Part shown: piece after piece, positions 1 through 11,887 of the stretch
Layout of the letters: each line of letters begins with the position of its first letter
How positions within the stretch are numbered: the stretch's first letter is position 1
NCBI GenBank assembly: GCA_900239685.1
Contig: OENT01000735.1
Coordinates: 1 to 64,000 of the forward strand
Direction of reading: 5' to 3'
DNA length: 64,000 bases
From: Rotaria macrura
Taxonomy: Eukaryota; Rotifera; Eurotatoria; Philodinida; Philodinidae
Program-made: the position numbers and the translations under genes
Notes under the pieces: generated by a model
What the model saw: only the letters and a program-made list of their open reading frames with translations
Databases searched by the model: none
Told to the model about the DNA's origin: nothing

Positions 1-992
1 TTTACTTTGTGTAAAACGATTATGTTTGTCAAAAATCGAATGTATCTACCTTCAATCCCTCAGATTCAGTGCATGATAGACATATTAGAATCGTGCAGGT
101 TACGACTATTTTGTATCCTAATCCAACACTAGCGAATAACTTGGTATCCTCCCCTATCCTGCCCTATGGACTTTCTACCCTTCCCGTATTCTATTACAGA
201 AAACTTTCATCTTACACCCTAGAACGGTTTTAGGGTTTTAACTTCAAGGAAAAGGGAGAATGAAGTTTTTCTTCAATAGGTATCAGCATATTTTAGTGAC
301 TTTTCAAGAGAATCAAACACAAAACCTTTTAATATTGTGAAAGTTTTCTAAAAATAAAGTATCATTAACAACTTTACTGCTTGAATTTCGTCTTTCTTTA
401 GACAAAAAAAAGATGTCAGAAACGTATAGTTAGTTAAGCTCTGAAAACGGTTTATCTATGTGAACTTATCGTTGATTTTATCCCTATGTTTATAGTAGCA
501 TACCCTATCCTAACCTAAGCCGCCTATACCCTAAACCTGCCATATCCTATGAGGCTTGTATCATACCGCTGCCCTGCCATATATGTTAGGACAGGTTATA
601 GTACGTTAATGTTTTCCTGCCGAACTCTTGTGTGGGTACTAATCCTTATCGAAGTTAAGCACTGGCATTATAAAAAATAAGATGTGAATAGGGGCAGTCG
701 TATTCAGGGAATTTTTGATAGAATTAATTAAAGTAATGTAGGGCTTCATATGAATTCAGTTCTCAAAAAGGTATGAATTTCTCTGTTAGACGAACGCTTT
801 CCATCCTACTGTCTCGAAGATAGATATCCATACAATAATATAAACATGAAAAGTTGGCTAATAAATGGGATCAGCCACACCATGCAAGCAAACACCGGAA
901 GGTCTGAAGGAGGGCACTGGGGGTGGGGGGGGGCGGATTGAAGGTAGATACATTCGATTTTTGACAAACATAATCGTTTTACACAAAGTAAA
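1..992. mobile_element. Non-autonomous DNA transposon with 58-bp perfect terminal inverted repeats
   Basis: Bases 1-58 are the exact reverse complement of bases 935-992, so the window appears to open exactly at, or inside, the left end of a transposable element of about 1 kb. No long open reading frame lies between the ends, so it would be a non-autonomous (MITE-like) copy. The interior holds many degenerate copies of a cctatcctg/ccctat-like word (about 480-600) and a G-run at about 920-933. The left flank is outside the window, so a target-site duplication cannot be tested and the superfamily is unknown. Confidence 0.85.
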
Positions 993-1988
993 CTGAGGGT
1001 ACAATCGACTAGAACTCATATCCTTCTAATACCTGTCCAATTAAACTGAAGTTGAAAGAGAAACTCTCATCGTAAATTTCTGCATCGTAAAATACACTTG
1101 CTATATTATTACAATCATGTTAAAAACCGAAGTGTCATTACTTTGCTACTTTCCATCGTATTATAGTCTTTCAGGATGTATTCATAAGTCATCGATATAT
1201 CAACTTTCATATATTATTTCTGAATTCAAAGAATTGCTTCAATGGTCTACTACAAGATAGGAAAAGAGTCGACTCTTGTATTTTAGTCATTCTGAAGTTC
1301 GTTGACGTGCTGAATTTGGGGTTTGATAGAGTAGAGTCTGCTCTAAGTTTCAAAGGACTTAATGTGAGCTCTATCGTTTTCGTCAAAGATGTTAGTATCA
1401 CTCAAAAACTATCTTTTATACGAAGAGCAAAACATAGCAATACACACATGCGAGTAGATGCGCCAGGTCTTCGTGAACAAGAATATATAATTGGAATCGA
1501 TTTTCATTGAACGGATGCTGAAAAAGTCAATAGCACAAAATCCAGTCATTTTATGATTCTTCAGCAAAATGTATGACGTTTATATGTCTCAGAGGGAACA
1601 TTCGTTTAAAGTGATTTTTCACAGTATCCATAACTCATCGAGTTCTAGTAGATGAAAATGCAATGAGTAGATTTCAAGGACCTTCATGTGTTTGTGAGAG
1701 AAACCCCATGGAAGAAGGCAATAAAAAATGAAAACCTTTTTCATCTACTAGTCATATGCTATACACCCATAGATTGTTCTGAGAAATTCAGCAAGTTTTG
1801 AAGATCAAACTGTTGAGTATGTAGGTGCAAGTAATTCTATTCTTTAATTAGAAGGTTTCACGTGTTTTTCATTGAATGAATGCACTACAACGTCTAAATG
1901 CATGACTACATAGAAAGGGACAAACAGGACTCTGAATAGTTTAACTATGCGTTTGTTTCGGTAAGCTAGGTTAAACAGTATGACAACA
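993..1988. other. Intergenic, nothing recognised
   Basis: This stretch lies between the inverted-repeat element and the zinc-finger gene. It is AT-rich, with stops in all frames. The only open frames (about 65 codons, around 1207-1510) overlap each other antisense and show no recognisable protein pattern. Confidence 0.5.
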
Positions 1989-2842
1989 TCAATTTTGAAT
2001 TATAACTATGTTCTGATAGCTCTTTGCCAGGGAAATTGAAGAATAGCACAGTTTTTCTTTTACCATATGTGGCTCTAATTGATCTATACAAATTGGAATA
2101 TCACAATATTCGCATGGAATCAGTGTTGTTTCATTGCTAAGACAATATGAAAACGATACATGATTAGTTAAGTCAGAATTAAAGTTTACCTTTGTGATTG
2201 TTCTCTACGACCCCGATGTTCATCTGCACATTTTTGCTGAAATATGACAGAAATAAATATTCGGGAGATTAAGACAAATTTGTACTGTATGCCGTTCTAT
2301 TTCATGGACGCTGATCTGATTATCGCAGTATTCACATGGAATTATTGTATCAATAGGTTCGTTGTCGAAGCCACTAAATATGAAACATGAGCAGTACAAC
2401 ATTTATCGAAGATTGTCATACTTTCTTAATTTTTCTATGCGACGTTTATGAGCATCAGCACATTTGTCCTATAACAGGCTAGAAATAATAAAATGTCTGA
2501 TATATGGATGACATACAGTATGAGATTTCCAATCATCTAGGCTTATACGACTATCGCAGAATTCACATGGAATCTTTTCATCCTCTGATTCAGTCTTTAT
2601 TGTTTTTCTAAACAATTAAAATGATAATCAACACAATTGTCAGTTATTTACGTACTTTTTCGTTCTTCTGTCATCTTTCTTTCTATTTCCGGAGCACTGT
2701 TCCTAAGCGTGTCGATCAAAAATTGACAAATACACGTTACGAAAAAAGTTTAGTTACTCACTGAATGTTCTTTCAATCGTGGTAAATCAATGTGAACATT
2801 ACAATGCTCACAGAGTATAGATGCGTCTATTCCTTCAGCCAT
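1989..2842 (-). CDS. TRAF/XAF1-type zinc-finger protein, four fingers
   Basis: Seven exons can be joined in frame: 2842-2762, 2702-2656, 2607-2517, 2468-2422, 2373-2286, 2236-2190 and 2136-1989, giving about 182 residues. It holds four copies of a C-x2-C-x11-H-x3-C finger (Cys11/Cys14/His26/Cys30, Cys57/Cys60/His72/Cys76, Cys102/Cys105/His117/Cys121 and a last one at Cys142/Cys145/His157 with irregular spacing to Cys164). Each of the last three starts with a 'IPCE[YF]C' core. This pattern is typical of TRAF-type zinc fingers as in XAF1 and TRAFD1, which bind zinc and act as protein-interaction modules; the biochemical role here is not known. The first three fingers are each split by a phase-0 intron at the same point, just after the His. 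The 3' end is uncertain because the same position in finger 4 (gtaaaa) could also be a donor. Confidence 0.75.
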
Positions 2843-5316
2843 ACCGAACTATATTAATATGTATAGCAATCTAAATTAAAGTTACTAATGTTTGTTTTGC
2901 TTTCGTTTTATTTCGATTAAAAACATGTCTAGAAGAAAAAAACATACTCGGCATACTATTTTTCGGAATGAATCATCTTAGAAACACAAATCTACATGAC
3001 CACAATAGTTTCCTCTTCCTTTCTAGGGTTAACTTTAAAATCATGCTTGACTAGATTTTTTACATGTGTATGTATGAAAAGAAAAACAGACCATGTTTGC
3101 TTCCACAATCCATAGAAGTATAAAGAGGAAGTAACTGTCTCGAAACAAAGCAAACATATTGATACAGCAGAAAAACTTTTACATTGATATTAAAATTCTT
3201 AAAAAGTAGACTAATATTAACATTTGCTAGTAGCTGTTATTAGAATCCAAATAAATTGATAAAATGCTAAAACAATATAAAATATAGATCAACTGTGGAA
3301 GTATTTCCAATGTTGTACTTAAGGAAGTGTCCGTTGATCCAAAGATACGTGACATGTTGAATGTTACAGAGCATCATCCAAACAATCTTATTCTTGTTCT
3401 TATAATGAAACATGTAGAAGATGCATTTCTGTGATGTTTTTCTCATTGATGTATGAAGTATAATCTAATTGGATACGACGAAAAAATGTCATTATAAAAA
3501 AATTGAAACGATTTTATTAATTTTTAAATGCTATTGTTGATGAAATATTACGAAATACATACGATTGATTAGTTAATACTCTAAGAAATACAGTTCAGTC
3601 TGGTTCAAAATTTACTTTTGATTGTGAAAAACGAAATTTTTTATTAAAACAGTACTGATTCGACTTTAACCGACTTGGCCACACATATTTTCACATGTTA
3701 CAGATTTTTTTCTGTTCTCACAAAAGCAAACGAAAAAATTGGAATAAGAAAAAAGGCAATTCTCTTACAAAAAAAAAAAGAATCGATTGGAAAGTTTTTT
3801 TTCCGCCAGTACGAACGTTTTCTTTCATCGACGAAAAGAAAAATACTTCCTAAGATTTTTATGCTGCAGTTTCATATTTATTTTGAAAAAAGTTTAGATG
3901 GAAAAAAATAATCATTACGAGTCCGAGAATACAAAATTACACTAACTAGATCAGTGAAGGAAAACCTTAATGAATAAAACCAATTAAACAGTCACACTAG
4001 CAATACAAAAAAAGCAACAACATGTTTGATAGCAGCTATTCAAAAGAATTTTTTCCAATACCAAAATTAATAAAAATGTCAAGACGATTTCAAACACCTG
4101 TTGTAAGATTGACATCAGTTAATACGTGAGAATAACAATGTTTACCTTGAGTAATGCTATGCATAATCAAAATGACGAAAATAAAATCAATCGAATACGT
4201 TTGGCAATGAAGTTGATACATTCAGGCAAGATTTTGATACTTTGTGTCGAATTTAAATTTATCGAACAGTTAGATTTCCAAAATCTGCAATTCTTATGCG
4301 ATACGTTCTTTTTATCTCAGTCATAAAAGAAAAGAAAATGAGAAATTCAACTGAATGGAATGCGTTAGTTTATATTCGTAATGACTTAAATCGAAATAAG
4401 ATGAAATCAGTTGTTTCAACTTCTATGCACGATGTATCAATGTCAGTTATGAAATAAAACTCCAATGAATTTTCAATCATTCAAGTAACTTACATGAGTT
4501 TTTCATCGAAGTATTAATCATTATCAACTTCCTTTTATATGCTTTTATTCAAACATGTTTTCTTTCAAACGATTGACAATTATAGTAAGAAAAGTCAATT
4601 ATTTCAACAAAAATGCGAATGAATGATGATTTAATCTAATTTAATTTAATTTATACAGAAATCATATAAATCTTTTCTGAATATTTTGAATCATGGAGAA
4701 GTAATCAATTTTCTGTCATAGCTTATTTTTTTTCAGCATTCTTTTTAATGATTGCGACTGATAATATTTTCAGTAAGCACAATTATTCTCCTCAAACGAA
4801 AGTTTTCCGTTGGAACTTTTAGCATACATTTTGATGTCTGTTTAGCATAATATATTGTGAATAGATATGTTTGAAAATAAAATCAACTTTCTACGTACTG
4901 ATATTGTCTTAACTACTACTATGATTTACTGTGAACTGATATTCTAAATAAAAATGCACTCATATGGTACATCATTTTTGAAAATAACTATATGCCCTAA
5001 CTAATCAATGTCAATAGAAAAGACGAAGTTTATGCAATCGATCAAATCAATCGAATTGGGGCAATAATCATGAAATCGCCTTCAGTGAAAGAAATGCCAT
5101 ATTTGATCGACGTGACTAGAATTAGAAAAGTAAACAGCCACACAAAATAAATGTTTTGCATCTATTTTCTTTCTTTTGAGTAGAAATGATGACAGAGTAT
5201 ATGGATCAATTCATAAGCAATAAAGAGAATGGATGAACAACAAAATAGACGAACAGATAGACACACACGCACACACATATATGTATATATGTATATATTT
5301 GTTTAGATGATACTGT
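2843..5316. other. Intergenic, no gene recognised
   Basis: AT-rich DNA between two minus-strand genes. The open frames here (3675-3911, 4126-4326) are rich in Lys, Phe and Ile, as expected from A/T runs, and have no splice-linked neighbours. A short (ac)n and (tatatg)n tract lies at about 5262-5300, just downstream of the HLH gene. Confidence 0.5.
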
Positions 5317-5700
5317 TCACGATAATCGAGTATTGTCTAGATTAATGGTTGCCAATGGACTTCGACGAACAATCGATGAAGTTTCATTTGTTTGTGTTCG
5401 TGGAGATTCATGTATTAATTGATTCAATAGATTTGTTGCATGTGGAGAAGATGGAGGTGATGTTGATGATAGAAGAGAATTCTTCATAGATGATGCCAAT
5501 TTATTTAAACATTCACTCCATTGATCATGTGATAGAAGTTGTTGTAGTTGTCGAATGTAGGCGATAACAAATTCAATAAACTCAAGTTCCGAAAGACATT
5601 CATCTTTTGGTATGGTTGGTACGAGTGAAGCTAGTTTTTTAAACTCTTGCCCTAATTCATAATAATTATCGTCTGTACTTGTAAAAGTAGTCGATGTCAT
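5317..5700 (-). CDS. Id-type helix-loop-helix protein (no basic region)
   Basis: A single 127-residue open frame. Residues about 13-57 form a helix-loop-helix: helix 1 ends 'KKLASLVPTIP', a short loop follows, and helix 2 contains 'EFIEFVIAYIRQLQQLL'. The residues before helix 1 are Ser/Thr/Asp-rich rather than Arg/Lys-rich, so the DNA-binding basic region of ordinary bHLH factors is absent. That is the layout of Id/extramacrochaetae proteins, which dimerise with E-type bHLH factors and keep them off DNA in the nucleus; this role is inferred from the family. The tail is Ser/Pro/Thr-rich. Immediately upstream, at 5712-5713 on the minus strand, is a good acceptor (ttctattgcag), so the ATG probably sits in the second exon behind a 5'-UTR intron. 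Confidence 0.8.
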   Translation of the reverse strand: MTSTTFTSTDDNYYELGQEFKKLASLVPTIPKDECLSELEFIEFVIAYIRQLQQLLSHDQWSECLNKLASSMKNSLLSSTSPPSSPHATNLLNQLIHESPRTQTNETSSIVRRSPLATINLDNTRLS

Positions 5701-5810
5701 GATATAATAATCTGCAATAGAAAAATAAAGAATATAGATAAGTTAATGACTGTCGATCAGCTTCTATCCTACTCAAGTTACAACAACATTCAATACAGCT
5801 CGTCCGTCAA

Positions 5811-5842
5811 TCTATCCATCTATCTATCTATCTGTTTGTCTG
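5811..5842. repeat. Tetranucleotide (tcta)n/(tctg)n tract
   Basis: About eight degenerate tcta/tctg units in tandem, seen directly; ordinary microsatellite. Confidence 0.8.
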
Positions 5843-7493
5843 TATATACATGTATTGAAGAAGAAAAGAAACATACACACTATATACTATCTAATCTGTC
5901 ATTATTATTCTTTTCTCTATAGAAGACTATTTCCATCGTAAGCATACGCTTGTCTTATGCCAAGCACTTCATACAGAAAGAACAACAATGAAGATGATGC
6001 ACTAATAGAAATTGTTTTTCTTTTGAGTTAGTCAACCGACGCCGAATTTGTATGGGTGTTCATTTCACTTCAAACAAATCTATTTTCAATTATAATATGA
6101 CGCGACGTATATAGATATATATCTATATAAAGAGAGAAACAGAGAGAGAGAGATGTATTTGTTTTAGGATTAGTCGCACCATGTGACAAAATGCAATTTT
6201 TTCCCTCTTTGAACATCATCATCATCGTCGTCGTTTCGTCTTCAGAGCGTCATCTGTTTCTGTGCAGCTGCAAAATCCTTAATGAATAAACATGCGTTTG
6301 ATGCAGATGTTACAAGAGGAAGAGAAAAAAATGAATGGACAGGTATCTGGTCTGTTGTCTATCTTACGCGTGCACAAATACATATAGTAGCAGCTGCACA
6401 AAAGGTTAGCGCGTATCAATCAAACAAAACGATTTGCTTTACTTAACTATCAACGATAGCTTCGCTTACATACATATATATATATATAGAAAAGGTTAGA
6501 GAGATGTTAGCTTTGTAATGGTCAAAACCGACAACTTCATCGATCATATCTTCACTTGTAAGAAAGAAGATACGACAGGAAAACTTTAATTCTTAGTCTT
6601 TCACTTACTGGTTCGTAACCGCCTCGTTGTTCACAACGATAAAAAACACAGAAATATAGAAGTAGATGTTAGTTGTAAAAAAGCAAAAAGAAAGAAAAGA
6701 CATCTGTTTCGGAGATGAACTTAAGGAAGATGAAGGCAGACCATAAGTTAAAAATTAGCTTAGCTAAAGCGGCAAACAGAGAGCAGAGAATGTAGAACAT
6801 ATGTTTTTTATTTTTACGAAGGGACCATTTGGTTCTCTTTGGGGAATCAGAACAGAAGTTGCACGAGTGTATCTGAATTCCCAATATGAGCAAGGCAAAA
6901 AAAGAAGAAGAAACGAAGAGACTGATAGATGGCAAAATCGAATTGATGCCGCTGCTATTGCCAGCTGTTGACGCAAAACGAGCAAAAGAGTTATAAACGG
7001 TTTAATGTATGCATGACATGTTCGTCTGTCGGCACCTACGTGTAAAAAGAAGATGAACAAAGATAAGCTTTCGTCTAGAGTGATTTGAACAGCTGTACAT
7101 TAGAATTAGATGTATACCGTGGTTCTCTAGTTTTACGTAAATCGAAGTATCGGTGTAAATTCGAGTAACAACAAACACAAAGCAGTAATTGTTTCATACG
7201 AAACGAACAAACATATGCACACTATAATAGACAATTAGTTTCAACAGAATTTTCAGTTACAATGCATATATTTTGTATGTAACACGAGAAATTACAGTGA
7301 GTATGTAAAAAGTAATACTTACTTGATTTTCTGACAATGTCACAAGTGAACTGATCGGGTATTGTTGGTTAATCGTCAATGATAGTGGTATATTGTGCAG
7401 TGAAGGCAAGAAAGATATGTAAACATAAAGCTTCCGTCTGCTGTCTTCTTTTTTTTCTATTCTTCCCTTGCATTTTCTTCTTGTTCTTCTGCT

Positions 7494-7524
<31 letters not shown>

Positions 7525-7533
7525 TTTTCTCTC
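7494..7533. repeat. (tc)n microsatellite
   Basis: Nearly uninterrupted tc dinucleotides. It produces an artificial Arg/Glu-rich open frame on the minus strand that is not counted as a gene. Confidence 0.85.
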
Positions 7534-7900
7534 ATGGTTGATTTTTCGATTCGGATGCCGTGAACATTTCTCTCGTTTTCTCTTCTCTTTTTATCCAACA
7601 TCAACAGAGATTTGATGCTATATTGAAGACCAATTTTCATGTATTCTCTCATCAGGTGTTACCGGTTTCTTGTTCTTTTGTTTACATAAAAGTCGTGCAG
7701 CGACGTAGACATGTAAATCGCCTATGGCGTAGTGCACCTGCATTAGGCTCTCGACAATAATAAGCAGACGAATGAAATAGATAAGAGAGGAGAGAAAAAA
7801 AGAGAAGAATACGTATATCAACATACACTTTTAAATGACAGAAAGATAGCTCCATATGAAGGATTCACACTGAGACGACGATGAGGATGATGACGATGAT

Positions 7901-10900
7901 GAGAATGGAAAAAGAAAAACGAACAGTTGTCAAACAAGCAGCAAATGTCTATATTTGACGTACATGCGATTGTTGATTTTTCCCGCCGTTAGGTTATATA
8001 TATATATATCTAAACACAACACATACTGTTAATCGATTTCTAATTGAATCACACCTTTTCATTTCATATCAATAAGCTTTTATAAAAAGACAAGAATGTT
8101 TGTGAATGCAAAACATGTGAAAAGAAAAATATTCAAATATTTGGATGCTCCCATAGAGAATAACAGACATTTTTTCTCATTTAAAAAGAAATGAGATCTA
8201 TAATGATATACAAACAAAACATGTGTATTCTGAAATAGATCAACATGTGATATTCCAACAAAATACAATCATGATTAAATATAATATGTAAATAGGTTTA
8301 GGTTTCAAATGATATTCTATTCTACAATATATATTATACACTAACATTTTGTCAATCACATCTTCTGTGGAATTTAGTGACACATATGCTCATACTTAAG
8401 CCTTTTCAAATGATTGATTTTTTTCAACGTTTCAATCACGGATATAAACAACAAAAAAAGAATAGAATGGAGCCTATGTTATCAATCGACATATGTTAGA
8501 AAGAAAGAAGTAAAAGGTTGTGATCCAAGAATAAACATATCAAAGAGTATAGACAATACAAAATAATTCGGATGTCAAGATAGATACGATTAGTAATTAT
8601 TTGTTTTTGAATGAATTATTTTTCCATGGTTATGATTGAATTATTATTTACAAAAAACAATGAGTCAAAATTCTATGAATCTCAGGTTTGTTTCTTTTTT
8701 TTACACCAAAGTCAAGATTTTCACTTCATCGAATGCGTTAATCAAATGATTAAATTTTAAATAGAACTTTCTTCAAAAACGGCTTTGTTCCCGTCAAAAG
8801 CATTTATGTGTCAAAAACTTATCTTGTATTCATGCTAGATTTAAGAAGGGAAAACTATGCTCGATCAGCAACTGTTCATTTTTTTCTTTCTATCTCTTAT
8901 GGCATATAATTGACGATTCATGCGACAGCTGTACACTTTAACAGTGATAAACGTTAACAGATTTGGAAAGAATCTTGTCAATACATGCAGTTTTGTGACT
9001 CTTTTGTTTTGGATTTAGTTGACAAGAAATGATGCCGTAGATACCGAAACACTGGCGTGTCTAATAATAGCACCAGTAGTTTGTTTTCGTAACAATACTG
9101 TACTTACTTCAAATTTTTAGTTTCAGTCACAACTTTCAATAACTTTTCTTTTTTATATTCTATAAACGACATATGTACCGCAAGAAAGTGGCACAAGCAA
9201 TTACTTTTAATGGCATGTGCTGTAACACATTGAAGTTTATTTCAGATAATTAGCTTTTTTATGAAAAAAAAAAGAGAACATAAATTTTTTTTACATACTA
9301 AACGTATTTAGAGATACAAATCCTATAAGTAAGTCTGTTATTTACAGAAAAAAAAATCGTACACTATTGCTAAATAATGTGACCATTGCCATTCGACTAA
9401 TTGGACGAAGTGCTGCTGTGCGTATTTTTTAGCACGCTTGAAAATGTTTGAATTCGATTTAAAATCTATCCATTTTTATAATCAATAGTGTATGTAAAAG
9501 GTAATACTTGATCTATGAAAAGCTATTCAATAATAAAAATATGACAGTGGCTGCTTGTTTTGGAAATAATCAATACTAGAAATTAGCTGCTTTATCTTAT
9601 CGAATTCTTGAGAAGAAAATAAATGAAGATATTACAATAAATACACAATATTCTTTTTGCAAAGAGTGTCACAAACTGTATCGAATAGATAAATAGAATC
9701 ATAGATTGATCTAACTCATCATGAGAAAATAACAATAATAGATATTGATTATAAGTATAAGAAATGCATAATTAAACCCATCCAATAAGTATCTACACAT
9801 CATAGCATGCTACTGATGCTCAACTTACTGATGAAGATAATTAGAATTCGATTGTCATATGCTCTAACATAAGACAAGAAACTATTCTTCGGAGGTTTCA
9901 TCACCGTTCTATCGTTGAGATGAAAATTGTTCATAACAAAAGTAACAAAGAAAATGATGATTGATTTCATGAAGTAGGATTTAAAAAATATCAATCAATT
10001 GGCGATAATACTTATTGTAATCGATCAATCTTTTAATTTTTCAATTAATAAGCTGAAGAAAACAAAAGATTAAGGACAACCATGTTGAATACATGTTGCG
10101 TCAGTTATTGTTATACATGATGAAGAACGATGTGCTATAGTCTTATTCTAATTTGATTTCACTATGACTTCAGTGACGATATTTTCAGTTTATTACTATT
10201 ATTGTGCTAGTGTGTAAACTTGACGTTGAATTGCAACTAATCTATTTCTATTTTTCTCATCGTCGTCGGTATGAGTCAATGTTTTTGTTTGATATAAGAA
10301 TAGTTTGTATTCAGATATATGTATGATGATGGAAACTATGAATCGATTGTTGTTTGACTAGAATTGGTACAGTATGCATGATTGTTTGGTAAATATTCAC
10401 GTACATATCCTATGAGAAGTATCTAGTGTCAATCATTTATTATTGATTAGGTGTGTATTGACTTTTTTCGCCTACATGAAACAGAAAGTCTTATCAACTG
10501 CTGTGAAGTTTCACCAAAGAGAAAAAAGAATGAAGAAATATATTAATTCAATGGCAATTATAAACAAAGTCAGATAATATAATATAGATTTTGTGTCGAA
10601 GATAAAGATAATGAAAGAAGTGAAACTCGAAACTTATTGATTTATTCTTTTGCGAATAAGAGAGAACAATATTCTTGACAATATTAAACGAAACCATTTA
10701 CTTGTTAACAGACATTCTGAAAGTAAATATGAAAGTATATTTTTTAATTTATTTCTGATTGACCCTATGATGACAATCGATCTATGTTCTGATTAAAAGA
10801 TAGATAATTCCAGTAATACTTCATACTATCTGACAGAAAGACTTGTTCTTCTAAAGTCTGACTAGAGTTCAATGTGGACTTGTCACGATCAGCCGCAAAC

Positions 10901-11611
10901 AGTTCTGTGAGATGAAGAGATGATATTTGTGTAGGTAATATCTTGCGAGTATATTTTTAATGAATTCATGAACTTTACATTGTAAGATAAGTCCGAATAA
11001 TTATGCAACGTATCCTATTATGTGTTCCCTCGTCGATTTCATGTTGCGAAATTTCATCTTTCTCAAAACACAAGAGTACGAAGGCAAGAAGTGTTCGTCA
11101 CAGGTCACGAGAAGAAAGAAACGATCAATCGAATACCTAAAAATATAAAATTATGACTAATAAAACAAATATTGTAAAAATATCTAATGTAAAACAAAGA
11201 TTCATTGGGATATATAAATAACTACTAGTAGTCTAATCATCAATAAATTGTACAGTAGAGGTGGACGGGACAGCTAAAACGTTGCCTCACCACTACACCA
11301 TACTGTCCCGCCTATAAGATATATGTTTCTGGAAACTATCCTTTTACAACCAACATTCATGGTCTGTCTATTTTATTTCAATATGAATGTAAGAAAAATC
11401 CGTAATCGCAGAATTTCTCTTTTCTACACAACATGTCATAATTCGGACGAAGACATGTAAAAAGAAATCTAGGCAACTTCTATTTTAAATAAGTGAATTG
11501 TATTGTAAGATAAATGTTTAATAAATATAAGCAGATATACTATTTATATATATATTGGATGCCCAATGTTTTAATATTTGAATTCCTATGTTTTTGCGTA
11601 ACTTCAGTCAG
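7901..11611. other. Intergenic, no gene recognised
   Basis: AT-rich sequence with many stops in all frames and no splice-linked coding pattern. A short (at)n run lies near 7996-8010. A 10-bp inverted repeat (ggacgggacag and its near complement) lies at about 11263-11314. Nothing else is supported. Confidence 0.5.
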
Positions 11612-11887
11612 ATCCCATGGCAAAAAAAACGTTACTTTTAAATGCTGCAGAACGCGTTAATGCTGGCCGGTTTAACGCGTTTCGTAGCTTCTAAACCGGT
11701 TAAAAACGCCGCGAGACGATAAACTTTTCGTTTTCATTCGGGAATTCTGCTTCCGAAACGCGTTTTGAGTAAGTGCAAAAAGGGTTTTATACGCTTCTCT
11801 TCATGGGAAACGCTGCGAAGCGCGTTAGATCGCCCAGCATTAACGCGTTTCGCAGTGAATATATCCTTGTTTTTTTTGCCATGGGAT
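11612..11887. mobile_element. Short palindromic MITE rich in acgcgtt words
   Basis: The ends (atcccatggcaaaaaaaac at 11612 and its complement ending at 11887) are inverted repeats. Homology continues inward through 'aacgcgttaatgctgg' on both arms, giving a roughly 276-bp imperfect palindrome. CpG-containing words (acgcgtt, aaacgcgt, ccggtt) are far denser than in the flanks. A clear target-site duplication was not seen. The open frame crossing it is not a gene. Confidence 0.75.

Larger units (their letters stand above)
5701..7900 (-). promoter_or_regulatory. Upstream region and likely 5'-UTR intron of the Id-like gene
   Basis: A splice acceptor at 5712-5713 (minus) shows that the transcript starts further upstream. 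A consensus donor on the minus strand at 6608 (gtaagtg) would give an intron of about 0.9 kb; another (gtaagta) lies near 7324. Which one is used cannot be told from sequence. The stretch is unusually rich in simple repeats and in short CG-containing words for this window, as might be expected of a large regulatory region of a developmental HLH gene. Confidence 0.35.

Noticed and set aside
631-662. 5S rRNA-like phrase cgaagttaagcac
   Set aside because: Only about a dozen bases match the 5S internal region and the rest of the gene is absent, so chance similarity inside the transposon is more likely.
3675-3911. 78-codon plus-strand open frame
   Set aside because: Lys/Phe/Ile-rich composition from A and T runs, no splice-linked exons.
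7257-7652. 131-codon Arg/Glu-rich open frame on the minus strand
   Set aside because: It is produced by the (tc)n microsatellite and surrounding pyrimidine-rich DNA.
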